From an uncultured Pseudophaeobacter sp. (lineage in GTDB: Bacteria; Pseudomonadota; Alphaproteobacteria; Rhodobacterales; Rhodobacteraceae): a stretch of 52,646 bases of DNA. The stretch is taken from contig CAJQNB010000040.1 of assembly GCA_905479575.1 (NCBI GenBank), positions 1-52,646 on the forward strand, in the 5' to 3' direction. Shown piece by piece: positions 1-8,624 of this stretch. Each line of letters begins with the position of its first letter. Position 1 is the first letter of the stretch. Made by a program: the position numbers and the translations under genes. The notes beneath the pieces were generated by a model. It saw only the letters and a list, made by a program, of their open reading frames with translations, had not been told where the DNA came from and ran no database searches.

Positions 1-478
1 CGGGCTGTGTGCGGTTTGCGGCCAGCGAGCTGAGATTGACAATGGTGCCGGCATCGGTTGATTTTTCCGGGTCGTTTTCGGCCTGAACGATCATCCGCCG
101 AGCAACCGCCTGGCTGAGCCTGAGCGCAACATTCAGGTTCTGGCTGAGCGCATTTTCGACGCTGGTGTCATTTGGGTCCAGCGGATCCGTCGTGGTGAAC
201 ATGCGGGCCGCGTTGATCAGGATATCCACCCGGTCGAACGCGTCCAGGGTCGCGGATAACAGGTTGGCAATGTTCAGTTTTTCGCGCAGGTCGCCAACAA
301 AGAGCCGTGCGTTCTCATGCTCGGCCAGATGGTCGCATTCCGACTTCAGGCGCTTTTCGGACAGGTCGGCGAACACCACATTGGCGCCCTTGTCCAGAAA
401 ATGCTGCGCGATGGCATAGCCGATGCCGGCCGCGGCACCGGTGATGATCGCTGTCTTGCCCGAGATCGAGAAACTCAT
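1..478 (-). CDS. SDR-family oxidoreductase, 3' part outside window
   Basis: This is the N-terminal part (about 159 residues) of a short-chain dehydrogenase/reductase; the gene runs off the left edge. The dinucleotide-binding Gly-rich loop TGAAAGIG is near residues 14-21, an INAA motif stands where the family has NNAG, and the start of the Ser-containing strand (IVNLSS) is visible near the edge. The catalytic Tyr-x3-Lys would lie outside the window, so activity cannot be judged. Its ATG overlaps the stop codon of the upstream methyltransferase gene by ATGA, so the two are probably co-transcribed and translationally coupled. The substrate cannot be inferred. Confidence 0.85.
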   Translation of the reverse strand, partial: MSFSISGKTAIITGAAAGIGYAIAQHFLDKGANVVFADLSEKRLKSECDHLAEHENARLFVGDLREKLNIANLLSATLDAFDRVDILINAARMFTTTDPLDPNDTSVENALSQNLNVALRLSQAVARRMIVQAENDPEKSTDAGTIVNLSSLAANRTQP

Positions 479-1563
479 GCGCGTCGCCTCGTTCGTTTGG
501 CCGGGTGGGTCGGAGCCGTTCGCGCAGCGGTGTGCGTGCGCAACGGGCCTTCGGCGTGGAACAGTTTGAAACCGGGCAGCCCCGGCAATTCGACATGGCT
601 GCGAAAGCAGGCCGCCAGTGTCGGCTCATAGGGCAGATGGCGGTTGGCGACCATCCACAACTGACCCGAGGGTCTGAGCATCGCCGCCGCCGCGCGAATG
701 AACGCCGTCCCCAATTGTGGACGCGCATCGCGGCCCTGATGAAAGGGCGGGTTCATGATCACGAAATCAAGCGCCAGGCGGGGCAGGGGCGTGGTGGCAT
801 CCGCCCAATGAAACCGCGCGCGCGGGTCCGTGACGTTGACCCGTGCGCTGTCCAGCGCCCGGCTGTCGGAGTCGATCAGATGCAGGGTGGAGACCCCGGC
901 GGCCCGCTTCAGCATGTGCCACGAAAGATACCCCCAGCCCGCGCCCAGGTCGGCGCCGACGCCCTTCAAACCGGCGGGCAGGGCGCGAGCCAGCAGGGCC
1001 GAGGCCTGATCGATCCCATCCGACGAAAAGACACCCGGAAGGGTTTGAAACGCGTGGCCCCTGTCGTCGATGATCTGCGCCGGGCTGACGCGCCAATCCT
1101 CGAACTTCGCGCCAGCGGCTTCGCCGGCCGGGAACCACGCGGCCTTGCCGTGGCCCTTGGCCAGAGTGGCGCTCAGCCTGACCCGCGACTTCAGTTCGCG
1201 CAACGTGGCATCGGCGCCGTCGGTTTTCTGGCCGTCGATGATGACCGGTCCATTCGTCAGGCGGGCGGCCATGGCGATCAGATCCCGGCCCTCGGCGCGG
1301 CTGCGGGGCAGGCAGACGATGGCGGCGGAAAACCGGCCCTGCGGCGCGACGGTGCAGGAAAACCCCTGGGCCTGAAACGCGGCATGATCGGGTGCGTGCG
1401 GTGTGATGACCTGCACACGGTCGCGCGGCAGGGGGGTAAGCGATTCACCCGCGCGCGGGTGAAAGACGCCGATCGCACCCGCGTCGGGCAGGGTCAGCCC
1501 GGCATCAAGCAAAAGCTCCAGCCGCAGGGCGCGCGGGGCCGGGTCGGAATGCGACATGCTCAT
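475..1563 (-). CDS. Class I SAM-dependent methyltransferase, RsmC/RlmG-like
   Basis: The protein has 362 residues. Its C-terminal half carries the SAM-binding motif I (GADLGAGWGYLS) and the motif IV sequence NPPF that is typical of N-methyltransferases acting on guanine N2 in rRNA. The N-terminal half looks like the degenerate duplicated domain found in RsmC and RlmG. By family this enzyme modifies 16S or 23S rRNA in the cytoplasm. The start could be either of two ATG codons two residues apart (1563 or 1557). It lies 19 bases after clpS and overlaps the downstream SDR gene by 4 bases. The exact target base is an inference left open. Confidence 0.85.
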   Translation of the reverse strand: MSMSHSDPAPRALRLELLLDAGLTLPDAGAIGVFHPRAGESLTPLPRDRVQVITPHAPDHAAFQAQGFSCTVAPQGRFSAAIVCLPRSRAEGRDLIAMAARLTNGPVIIDGQKTDGADATLRELKSRVRLSATLAKGHGKAAWFPAGEAAGAKFEDWRVSPAQIIDDRGHAFQTLPGVFSSDGIDQASALLARALPAGLKGVGADLGAGWGYLSWHMLKRAAGVSTLHLIDSDSRALDSARVNVTDPRARFHWADATTPLPRLALDFVIMNPPFHQGRDARPQLGTAFIRAAAAMLRPSGQLWMVANRHLPYEPTLAACFRSHVELPGLPGFKLFHAEGPLRTHTAARTAPTHPAKRTRRRA

Positions 1564-1582
1564 ACAGCGGGCGCGGGCGCGC

Positions 1583-1912
1583 CTACTCCTTTTCCAGGGT
1601 GCATTGCAAAGGATGCTGATGGCGGCGCGCGAAATCCATCACCTGCGCCACCTTCGTTTCCGCGATCTCATGGCTGAATACGCCGACCACGGCCAGGCCC
1701 TTCTTGTGCACGGTCAACATGATCTCGAACGCCTGGGCATGGTTCAGGCCAAAGAACCGCTCCAGAACATGCACAACGAATTCCATCGGTGTGAAATCGT
1801 CATTGAGCAGCAGAACCTTGTACATCGGTGGCCGCTGGGTGCGGGTCCGCGTCTTGGTGGCAACGCCGGGATCCCCGTTGTCGGGGCGGTCATCATCATC
1901 ATTGTCTGTCAT
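1583..1912 (-). CDS. clpS: ATP-dependent Clp protease adaptor ClpS
   Basis: ClpS binds the N-domain of ClpA and hands over proteins carrying N-degron residues for degradation by ClpAP. The conserved core is complete: [17 protein letters not shown], then the [12 protein letters not shown] segment and a CTLEKE tail. Starting at the ATG at 1912 gives 109 residues with an acidic, disordered N-terminus of the usual kind. An in-frame upstream ATG at 1930 would add six residues; neither start has a strong Shine-Dalgarno, so the choice is uncertain. The gene is divergent from the HAD hydrolase at 2027 and is followed at 19 bases by the methyltransferase. Confidence 0.95.
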   Translation of the reverse strand: MTDNDDDDRPDNGDPGVATKTRTRTQRPPMYKVLLLNDDFTPMEFVVHVLERFFGLNHAQAFEIMLTVHKKGLAVVGVFSHEIAETKVAQVMDFARRHQHPLQCTLEKE

Positions 1913-2026
1913 GGTTGGAAAGACGTGCATATGCTTCGATGCGCCCTGACTGGCAGATTCGGTTCACTGCACAGTATATAGCGTGCGACGCGCCCAAGAA
2001 AACCCTGCCGGACAAAAGGGACACAG

Positions 2027-2752
2027 ATGACCATCACGACGATTGGCCTGGATGCCGACGACACGCTTTGGCACAACGAGCGGTTTTTCCGGGTCACCCA
2101 GGACCGTTTTGCTGAACTGCTGCAGGATCACACCCCGCCCGATCTGGACCGCCCGGCGCTGGAGCGACGCTTGCTAGCGGCGGAGAAACGCAACCTTGGG
2201 CGCTATGGTTACGGGGTCAAAGGCTTTACCCTGTCGATGATCGAAACCGCCATCGAGGTGACCGATCAACAGGTGCCTGCTGCCGTCATCCAAGAGCTGA
2301 TCGTGGCGGGGCAGATGATGCTCTCCTATCCCATTGACCTGCTGCCCCATGCCCAGGAGGCAGTGACGCAACTGGCAGCAAACCACCGGGTGGTGCTGAT
2401 CACCAAGGGCGATTTGCTGGATCAGGAGCGCAAACTGGCGCAGTCCGGTCTGGGCGATTTGTTTGACGCGGTTGAAATCGTGTCGGAAAAGACCCCTGAG
2501 GTGTACCGGGAGATTTTCAACCGCCACGGCGACGGCATCGCGCGCGCCATGATGGTTGGCAACTCCATGCGCTCGGATGTGGTGCCGCCGATCACCGCAG
2601 GTGGCTGGGGAACCTATGTACCCCACGGCGAGATCTGGGAGCTGGAACATGCAGAGCCCCCGGACCACAGCCCCCGCTATAACGCCATCGCGGATCTCAG
2701 CCAGCTGCCACAGCTGGTGTCGCGGATTGAGAAAGACCGCCCAGCATTGTAA
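2027..2752 (+). CDS. HAD-family hydrolase
   Basis: This 241-residue protein starts with the HAD nucleophile motif, Asp9-x-Asp11-x-Thr13 (LDADDTLW). It also has motif II (LITKGD), a Lys in the SEKTPEVY region and a downstream NSMRSDVVPP loop matching motif IV. Such enzymes hydrolyse phosphate esters of small cytoplasmic metabolites; the substrate is not deducible. An AAAGGG ribosome binding site stands before the ATG. It is followed 47 bases later by the small tautomerase-like gene and may be co-transcribed with it. Confidence 0.88.
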   Translation: MTITTIGLDADDTLWHNERFFRVTQDRFAELLQDHTPPDLDRPALERRLLAAEKRNLGRYGYGVKGFTLSMIETAIEVTDQQVPAAVIQELIVAGQMMLSYPIDLLPHAQEAVTQLAANHRVVLITKGDLLDQERKLAQSGLGDLFDAVEIVSEKTPEVYREIFNRHGDGIARAMMVGNSMRSDVVPPITAGGWGTYVPHGEIWELEHAEPPDHSPRYNAIADLSQLPQLVSRIEKDRPAL

Positions 2753-2799
2753 GCCCGCAGCAGACGCCACAGCAAAAGACCAACAGGAGCAGACAGCCG

Positions 2800-3126
2800 A
2801 TGCCACATGCAGAGATCAAATACTCAAGTGACCTGCAGCTCGACAGCGCTGCGATTCTGGCTGAGATCGAGACCATCATCCTGCGTCACGACGGCGGTGC
2901 CGGTGCCTGCAAGGGGCGCGCCTACCCCACAGATGAATTCCACCACAGCCATGTCACCGTCAGCGTCTCACTGCTGGTGAAACCACACCGCGATGCTGCA
3001 TTTTCAGCCGCTCTGCTCAGCGCCCTGGAACAGGCGGTCAGCGCTATGCTGCCCCGCCCCTGCGAGTTCTCCTTTGGGCTGCATTACTCTACGCCCCATT
3101 ACGTCACCCGCAGTCTCAAAGCCTAG
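2800..3126 (+). CDS. 5-carboxymethyl-2-hydroxymuconate isomerase-like protein
   Basis: The protein has 108 residues and begins Met-Pro-His. A proline right after the initiator Met is the catalytic base of the tautomerase/MIF superfamily. The spacing of the following helices and the HHSHVTVSVSLL strand resemble the CHMI (HpcD/HpaF) branch, which isomerises a homoprotocatechuate cleavage product. No other homoprotocatechuate pathway gene is nearby, so it may act on another substrate. The family assignment is moderately secure and the reaction is an inference. Confidence 0.7.
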   Translation: MPHAEIKYSSDLQLDSAAILAEIETIILRHDGGAGACKGRAYPTDEFHHSHVTVSVSLLVKPHRDAAFSAALLSALEQAVSAMLPRPCEFSFGLHYSTPHYVTRSLKA

Positions 3127-3483
3127 GGGAGCACAGCGGCGCTGGTTGGGGTATCTCTGATCTCTGCCTCGCCAACACAGAAAAAATCCCGCTGACCTGC
3201 GCAAACAAACTCAGCACCTGTTGCCCAGAGGTCGCACAGAAGGCGAATCGCACTTTGCCATGCCGGGGTCTGACAGGATTTAAGCCTGCGTTTCTGTTTA
3301 CACTTCTTTAAGACAATCCCGATTTAGCCGAAACCCGCCGCCGGGCAACTAAATCTAGGGAAAGTCCTTTCTCAGCTCTGCTCACCCGCCAATCGCCAAG
3401 GTTTCTTCCGGCCATCTAATATGCTAAGCTTTCTGCATAGCAGGCAAAATCGTCAGCCGGAAAACCGGCGGCAAGAGGCAAAA
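3127..3483. other. Gene-free interval before the carboxypeptidase gene
   Basis: About 357 bases with no credible coding frame. It must contain the promoter of the downstream carboxypeptidase gene, but I see no convincing -35/-10 pair. It is somewhat A/T richer around 3280-3360. No repeat or RNA gene was recognised. Confidence 0.5.
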
Positions 3484-5172
3484 ATGGCAGATATCGTGCA
3501 GATCAGGTTTAACCACCTGGTTCGCGGGCAGCGGGCGTTGGCCCGGACTGTGCCGTGGATCATGGGTGTTCTTCTCTCTCTTGGGGTGGTGCTGATTCCC
3601 CCGACCCAGGTACAGGCGGCGGCCTATGCCGCCGTGGTTGTAGACGCGCGCACCGGCGAAGTACTGCATTCGCGCAATGCCGATGCCCGGCTGCATCCCG
3701 CCTCTCTGACCAAGATGATGACCCTCTATATTGCCTTTGAAGCGGTCCGAAACGGCGAGATCTCGCTGGATCAAAAGGTGCTCATCAGCAGAAACGCCTC
3801 TTCCGAACCGCCCTCAAAACTGGGGTTAAAAACCGGACAGCGTATTGCCTTTCGCTATCTGATTCGCGCTTCCGCTGTAAAATCCGCCAATGATGCCGCC
3901 ACCGCCATTGGGGAGGCCATTTCCGGATCCGAAGCCGCCTTTGCCCGCCGCATGACCCGCACCGCCAAAGCGCTCGGCATGACACGCACAACATTCAAAA
4001 ACGCCCATGGGCTGACCGAGGCGGGGCATTTGTCCACCGCCCGCGACATGACAACCCTGGGTCGCCATATCCTGTATGACTACCCCGAGTATTATCACCT
4101 GTTTGCGCGCAGATCGATTGATGCGGGCGTCAAAACCGTTCCCAATACAAACCGACGCCTGCTGGCCTCCTACAAAGGTGCCGACGGCATCAAGACCGGC
4201 TATACCCGTGCTGCGGGCTCCAACCTGGTCGCCTCGGCCAAACGGGGCAATGAGCGCATCATCGCAACCGTTTTTGGCGGTAAATCCTCCACCTCGCGCA
4301 ATGCCAAGGTTGCCGAACTGCTGGATCTCGGTTTTCGTCGCGCCCCCTCCCGGGCCCGCGTTCAGGCGCCGGGACGCCCCGCATATGTTGGCAATCGCGG
4401 CATTGGCGCCACAACCCAGGTTGCAGGCAACGGCGGCGCCGGTAAGACGGTCCGCGTCACTGGCCTGGTAAAAACCAGCCTTCGCCCCCTGGCCCGCCCC
4501 GGCCCAATTGTCGACCCGGACGTCATCGCCGAAGCGGTGCAGATTGCCACCGCCACGCAAGCCGAGACAACCGAAGCGCAGACCGCCGAGACCCAGGCCG
4601 CCGCAGCACAGGCCGCCGAAGCACAGGCGGATACTTCCCCTGCGGAGACCGGCACCGGGATTGATCCCGATATTCTGCAGGCCAGCATCACCGCAGCCAT
4701 TGCAGAGGCCAAGGTACTGCCAGCCTCTACCGGACCGGTTCCCAGCACATCAGAACAGACCGCAGGGGCTGCAACTGTAACCGCCGCCGTCGCGCAGTCC
4801 TCCGCCCCCGTCAGAGTGCAAGCCCGACCCTTTACCGGGCTGCGGCCCATGGCGCGCCCGATCAAACTGGCCAATGCGGCGGCGCCCAGCCCCGAACAGC
4901 CCGTGGTGGTGACCCGGCTCTCGACCTCGGGCGGCAGATATTGGGGTATCAATGTCGGGCGCTACACCAGTGCCTATCAGGCGGAAAAAGTCCTGCTGCG
5001 TACTGCCCTCTCCGAAATGGAGACCCTGAACGGCACCCTGCGCAAGGTGGCAAAATCACGTCTGGGCTATGACGCCAATTTCCTCGGCATGACCAAAGAA
5101 CAGGCCGACCTCGCCTGCCGCCGCTTGAGCGCCCGCAATGTTGCCTGCGACACGCTAGGCCCCTCGTCCTAA
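3484..5172 (+). CDS. D-alanyl-D-alanine carboxypeptidase with SPOR domain
   Basis: This is a penicillin-binding D,D-carboxypeptidase (peptidase S11) of 562 residues that trims the terminal D-Ala of peptidoglycan stem peptides in the periplasm. A signal peptide ends near residue 46 (TQVQA-AA). The three active-site motifs are intact: Ser74-Leu-Thr-Lys77, Ser134-Ala-Asn136 and Lys237-Thr-Gly. A long Ala/Thr/Glu-rich linker follows. The last 80 or so residues (from RYWGINVGRY) form a SPOR domain, which binds denuded glycan strands at the division site. The start at 3484 is chosen because AGAGG lies just before it; an upstream ATG at 3421 has no ribosome binding site. A strong terminator follows. 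Confidence 0.93.
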   Translation: MADIVQIRFNHLVRGQRALARTVPWIMGVLLSLGVVLIPPTQVQAAAYAAVVVDARTGEVLHSRNADARLHPASLTKMMTLYIAFEAVRNGEISLDQKVLISRNASSEPPSKLGLKTGQRIAFRYLIRASAVKSANDAATAIGEAISGSEAAFARRMTRTAKALGMTRTTFKNAHGLTEAGHLSTARDMTTLGRHILYDYPEYYHLFARRSIDAGVKTVPNTNRRLLASYKGADGIKTGYTRAAGSNLVASAKRGNERIIATVFGGKSSTSRNAKVAELLDLGFRRAPSRARVQAPGRPAYVGNRGIGATTQVAGNGGAGKTVRVTGLVKTSLRPLARPGPIVDPDVIAEAVQIATATQAETTEAQTAETQAAAAQAAEAQADTSPAETGTGIDPDILQASITAAIAEAKVLPASTGPVPSTSEQTAGAATVTAAVAQSSAPVRVQARPFTGLRPMARPIKLANAAAPSPEQPVVVTRLSTSGGRYWGINVGRYTSAYQAEKVLLRTALSEMETLNGTLRKVAKSRLGYDANFLGMTKEQADLACRRLSARNVACDTLGPSS

Positions 5173-5223
5173 GGCCCCCTATCCAAGCGACCATGGGCTT
5201 ACCTCTCGTATCAGGTCGCAAAC

Positions 5224-5251
5224 AAAAGGCCCCTCCAAAGAGGGGCCTTTT
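5224..5251 (+). terminator. Rho-independent terminator of the carboxypeptidase gene
   Basis: A perfect 12-base-pair inverted repeat (AAAAGGCCCCTC / GAGGGGCCTTTT) has a four-base loop, and the stem closes with a T run. It lies about 50 bases after the carboxypeptidase stop codon. On the other strand it also ends the convergent 5298-7909 gene pair, so it is probably bidirectional. Confidence 0.92.
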
Positions 5252-5297
5252 GAGTGTTTAACAGTGCCCAGTTAGAGCCCGAATGGTCCTGAGGATA

Positions 5298-6773
5298 CTA
5301 GTTTCGGCACAACACGAGGGCTGGGCAAATGCGCCCAGGAACATCCGAGATCTCTTTCCCCATGGTAACGCCGAGATCCGGCCCAACCGTGACATCGGCG
5401 TGATAGTATTCGGTCAGTTTCCCGGTCCTGGTGGAACTGCGACCGCAATGTCGACAGGTAACCGTCTTGGTAAATTTACGTGGTTCCCGTGTAGGAAGCG
5501 TCAGCACTATGCGCGGGTAAACCTCGTCTGGTGTCGCCACCTCTTTGACCGAAGCGGTGCGCCCTTCCAGAAAACATGAAATGTCCAGATGGGATACTTC
5601 GGCTTCCGAAACGGGATCATGCAGCGCAAACGCGATGTTGCCACCGCGACAAGGTGTGTTCGACAAGGACTCCCGGTACAGTATCAGACCGGCAACAAGG
5701 ATTTCGGAATCCGTCGAGAGCATTCGGATCGCATCGCCACTGTCACTGTCAACAATCCAATGCTCGCCGCGCAGCAGGGCCAGTCTGTATGCGCCATCGA
5801 ACATGGGCTCGCGCCCCTGCGGCTGGCTGTCCGGATTTGTCCCCTCGGCTCGGTAGCCACGCACTGCCGGCCCTGCCGCCCTCTGGATCAAATCGGCATC
5901 AGCGACAGCCTGTTCATAGGGGCCGTGATTATCACCAGCGCGAAGCTCTTCGGGCAAACTGGATAGCTTTATCAAAACCTGTTCAAGTTTGCGTACTCGC
6001 TCTTCCCATACTTTGGAACTATCGATCGACCCGGAGTTCTCGGCCACAAAATAGGCGTCCGTCCAGCCACCAGAGATTCCGCTCGCATCGACGCCGTAGC
6101 TCCGCTGCAAACCATCAAGTACACGCTTGTAGGCAGTCCCGAGCACGCGATACTCCTCGCGTGCGCCGTAGAGCCGGACATAGTCTTCGTGCAAGTGATA
6201 CAGGCTGATCGTCGCGTCCTCTAACACGACAGAAACCAGACTCAGCCCATTTTTGACCGCTGTTTTTGCAGTGTTTTCTGAAACAAAAGCATCCTGGCCG
6301 TGAACCCGAAAAAGCCGCTCCCAATCCGGACTGCCCGGCACGTTAAACGACCATCGGCCGGGAGGCCCGGTCACTCCCACATCGGCAACGTGATCAAGCA
6401 GGCTTACCCCGTCGCTGAACGTCATTCTAAGTTTCACATCGAGCAGCCGCGGATGTTGGCGCAGATCCACCGGGAGCTGCGTCAAATGCACGGGACGATA
6501 GGACCGCCCGCTTGGCGTCAATTGCGGTAGGGTCACTATTCCGATCGGATCCGCCCAAATAAAACGCACAGAAACTACAGGCTCTCCCATGAGCAGCCCA
6601 AGTCGGATCTCCGCCTTCCAATCGAAACTGAGCGTAGCCCCCTCGGTAGTGTCCCGATCGCCATCCAAGCGGGCGTTGCCATCAATCGCTTCCTCCACGA
6701 CAGCTGCGGAGAAAGCTGGGCTCGAAAGGATGAGGAAAAGAGCGGCGGCCAGAATCCTGATCACTTCAGCCAC
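5298..6773 (-). CDS. Unrecognised secreted protein
   Basis: I do not recognise this 491-residue protein. It begins with a clear signal peptide (hydrophobic stretch at about residues 6-20, cleavage near SPAFSA-AV), so it should be exported. The middle has a charged, helical segment with several Tyr and Arg residues (around 200-300). The C-terminal 100 residues contain four or more Cys, including a CRHCG pair and a CPALVLC end, which could form disulphides or bind a metal. Its start overlaps the end of the upstream SH3-domain gene by 13 bases. That overlap indicates an operon and probably a joint function in the envelope. Confidence 0.75.
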   Translation of the reverse strand: MAEVIRILAAALFLILSSPAFSAAVVEEAIDGNARLDGDRDTTEGATLSFDWKAEIRLGLLMGEPVVSVRFIWADPIGIVTLPQLTPSGRSYRPVHLTQLPVDLRQHPRLLDVKLRMTFSDGVSLLDHVADVGVTGPPGRWSFNVPGSPDWERLFRVHGQDAFVSENTAKTAVKNGLSLVSVVLEDATISLYHLHEDYVRLYGAREEYRVLGTAYKRVLDGLQRSYGVDASGISGGWTDAYFVAENSGSIDSSKVWEERVRKLEQVLIKLSSLPEELRAGDNHGPYEQAVADADLIQRAAGPAVRGYRAEGTNPDSQPQGREPMFDGAYRLALLRGEHWIVDSDSGDAIRMLSTDSEILVAGLILYRESLSNTPCRGGNIAFALHDPVSEAEVSHLDISCFLEGRTASVKEVATPDEVYPRIVLTLPTREPRKFTKTVTCRHCGRSSTRTGKLTEYYHADVTVGPDLGVTMGKEISDVPGRICPALVLCRN

Positions 6774-7909
6774 TCCGCGATCATCGCCTGGCGCTCTTTA
6801 CTCAGCTCCTGCCTCTCGCCGGTGTCCACCGCGTCAAGGCTCTGCAAGGACAGGTTCTCCAGCGCCTCGCCTTGAGCTGTAGATGCGCGCTCAAGGTGCT
6901 CTCGGGACAGCGCTATTAGGACATCGGGCGTTCCTGCACCCACGAGCTCAAACCCCCGCGCTGCATTTACTTTGACAAACTCCTCGATGTTTGCGTTGCC
7001 GTGGAGGTTGCCGCCTCCACCATAGGCTATCAGCTCAATCGTTTTTTGCTCAGAGAGTTCACAGATCACCACGGGGCGCGACAGAGCATCGGCAGGCCAA
7101 TCCGGCGTATAGACGCTATCGCGGCATTTCTGCCCATACCGCATTTCGCGATGCTCTTCCCATTGGGCACCGACGTCCTCATCAGGGACCATTCCCTGAC
7201 TTTGCGACAAGGTTAAGTAGTCGTAACCGCGCGCCGGCTCCGCGACACCGGGTGGCCAATAGAGATGGCGCTCTTTTATGCCAAAGGAACCGGTGCCTCC
7301 TCCGCCGGAAAAATAGACAATTTCGTACTGGCCGTCACCGTCGATGTCTTTCGCGAGCACATCGCGAACGCACCAATCGTCCGACGTCCAGCCGACCCCC
7401 CCTTCGTCCGTCTCGCGAAAGAGCGCAAGGCCGAACCCATTGGCGCAGAAAAAGGCAAAGTGGGTGTCAAGCTCTGGGAGGTAGCCCTGCTCCCTCGGGG
7501 TGCCATAGCGTGTAATGAACTCTGCGAAATAGTCATTTGCGCCCGCGGAAAATGTCGCGGAAGACGCCTCGAGGTAACGGGCACTTGCCCAACCAGTGAT
7601 CGATGGGTTGTCAGCCAGTGAAAGCCTGGCCCAACCTTCCCGGCGCGCCAAGATTTTTACCAGTGTCCCCTGATGCATCTTATGGATTACGGGGTTGGAT
7701 GTGCTCGGCCCGCTGCGGAGATTCAATTGTTCAGTCACGACTTGCGCAGTTTCTCCCAGCTCTTGGGCGCGCACCATTGAAAAGCACCCTAAAGAAAGAA
7801 TGAGCGTAACCAGTAAAACGGGAACCTTGCTAAAAAACACCAATTCCCTCAGGCGGGTACGCGTTTCATTGTCGTCGAGCAGCAATTTTTCTACCTCCAA
7901 ATAACGCAC
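6761..7909 (-). CDS. SH3-domain protein, secreted or membrane-anchored
   Basis: The protein has 382 residues. A hydrophobic segment at about residues 27-46 (VPVLLVTLILSLGCFSM) serves as a signal peptide or anchor, and the preceding 26 residues are unusually long for a signal sequence. A bacterial SH3 domain follows at about 52-115 (QVVTEQLNLRSGPS, GWARLSLADN, ITGWASARYL), a fold that usually binds peptidoglycan or peptides. Near residue 190 the sequence DIDGDGQYEIVYFSG resembles a calcium-binding FG-GAP/EF-hand-like loop. The rest is not recognised. It overlaps the downstream secreted-protein gene by 13 bases. The function is unknown; a cell-envelope role is an inference. Confidence 0.75.
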   Translation of the reverse strand: MRYLEVEKLLLDDNETRTRLRELVFFSKVPVLLVTLILSLGCFSMVRAQELGETAQVVTEQLNLRSGPSTSNPVIHKMHQGTLVKILARREGWARLSLADNPSITGWASARYLEASSATFSAGANDYFAEFITRYGTPREQGYLPELDTHFAFFCANGFGLALFRETDEGGVGWTSDDWCVRDVLAKDIDGDGQYEIVYFSGGGGTGSFGIKERHLYWPPGVAEPARGYDYLTLSQSQGMVPDEDVGAQWEEHREMRYGQKCRDSVYTPDWPADALSRPVVICELSEQKTIELIAYGGGGNLHGNANIEEFVKVNAARGFELVGAGTPDVLIALSREHLERASTAQGEALENLSLQSLDAVDTGERQELSKERQAMIAEWLK

Positions 7910-8433
7910 TCAAAAATCAATTTCATCCACAGAACGCGCTAAATCCAGACTATGGGACCACGTACTGCAACGATCAGCGTAAGATTTTTAGCATTGGATG
8001 CAATGGATTCGAAATGCACACGGCGTCCTTAAGGGGCGCGGGATTCAGAACGCACGCCCAATGAAGGGCGGGCTGCAACAGTTTGATGTCAAAAAGGAAA
8101 ACCTCCGTGCGCCGAAGGTGAATGACAAGTATGGGACGGATCTGCCGAAAATCGCGCCGCGCGGCCTCGACCTTTGCCAAACGGAGCTTTCTGCGCTTGG
8201 CCCCCCCTCGAGCGAGAAGCAACATCGCCGCAGCAGTTTGGGTCGGCTTTAAAGTGAGCGATCCGCAAGACCTTCGCTCTGGCACAAGTGTTTAGCTGCC
8301 CAGGCCCAACACTTGTGCCAGGGTTGGAAGCCGTCGTTGTTACCCGTCTCACAGACCGCAGTTTGTCCAGCATAGGAACCCTTGGGCCGTCCCAGCGGTT
8401 TTGCCGCCAGGTGTCTTTGTCTCAGAACAGTGC
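7910..8433. other. Gene-free block, possible dispersed repeat
   Basis: About 524 bases with overlapping frames on both strands but none with a ribosome binding site or a recognisable product. It contains the perfect inverted repeat at 8279-8321. Its composition differs from that of the coding neighbours. A dispersed intergenic repeat or remnant of an element is possible but unproven. Confidence 0.4.
8279..8321. repeat. Perfect 14-bp inverted repeat
   Basis: The arms CTGGCACAAGTGTT and AACACTTGTGCCAG match exactly, with a 15-base spacer. There is no T run, so it is not a standard terminator. It lies about 110 bases downstream of ccoS, inside a gene-free block. Confidence 0.85.
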
Positions 8434-8592
8434 TCAGGGTTTGGGATGATCGTCCCATTCTTCGCTGAGGATACGGCGCGAGTCGCCTTCGGGGTCGTCA
8501 TATTGGTTTGAGCGCACCGTGTAGACAAACGCCGCCAAAGCGCCGCCACCCAGCAGCAGCGAAATGGGGATGAGATAGGCAAGGACGCTCAT
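8434..8592 (-). CDS. ccoS: Cbb3-type cytochrome oxidase assembly protein CcoS
   Basis: A 52-residue protein with one N-terminal membrane helix (MSVLAYLIPISLLLGGGALA) followed by the family signature region FVYTVRSNQYDDPEGD. CcoS is needed for haem and copper incorporation into the cbb3 oxidase. It is the last gene of ccoGHIS and follows ccoI by 32 bases. Its identity rests on the typical size, topology, the YDDPEGD motif and its place in the operon. Confidence 0.93.
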   Translation of the reverse strand: MSVLAYLIPISLLLGGGALAAFVYTVRSNQYDDPEGDSRRILSEEWDDHPKP

Positions 8593-8624
8593 GGCAAGGA
8601 CACTTTTGTCGGGCGCGGCGCGGG

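Noticed and set aside
505..1677. Long open frame on the plus strand opposite the methyltransferase and clpS
   Set aside because: It is antisense to two well-supported genes, has low-complexity Arg/Gly composition and no ribosome binding site.
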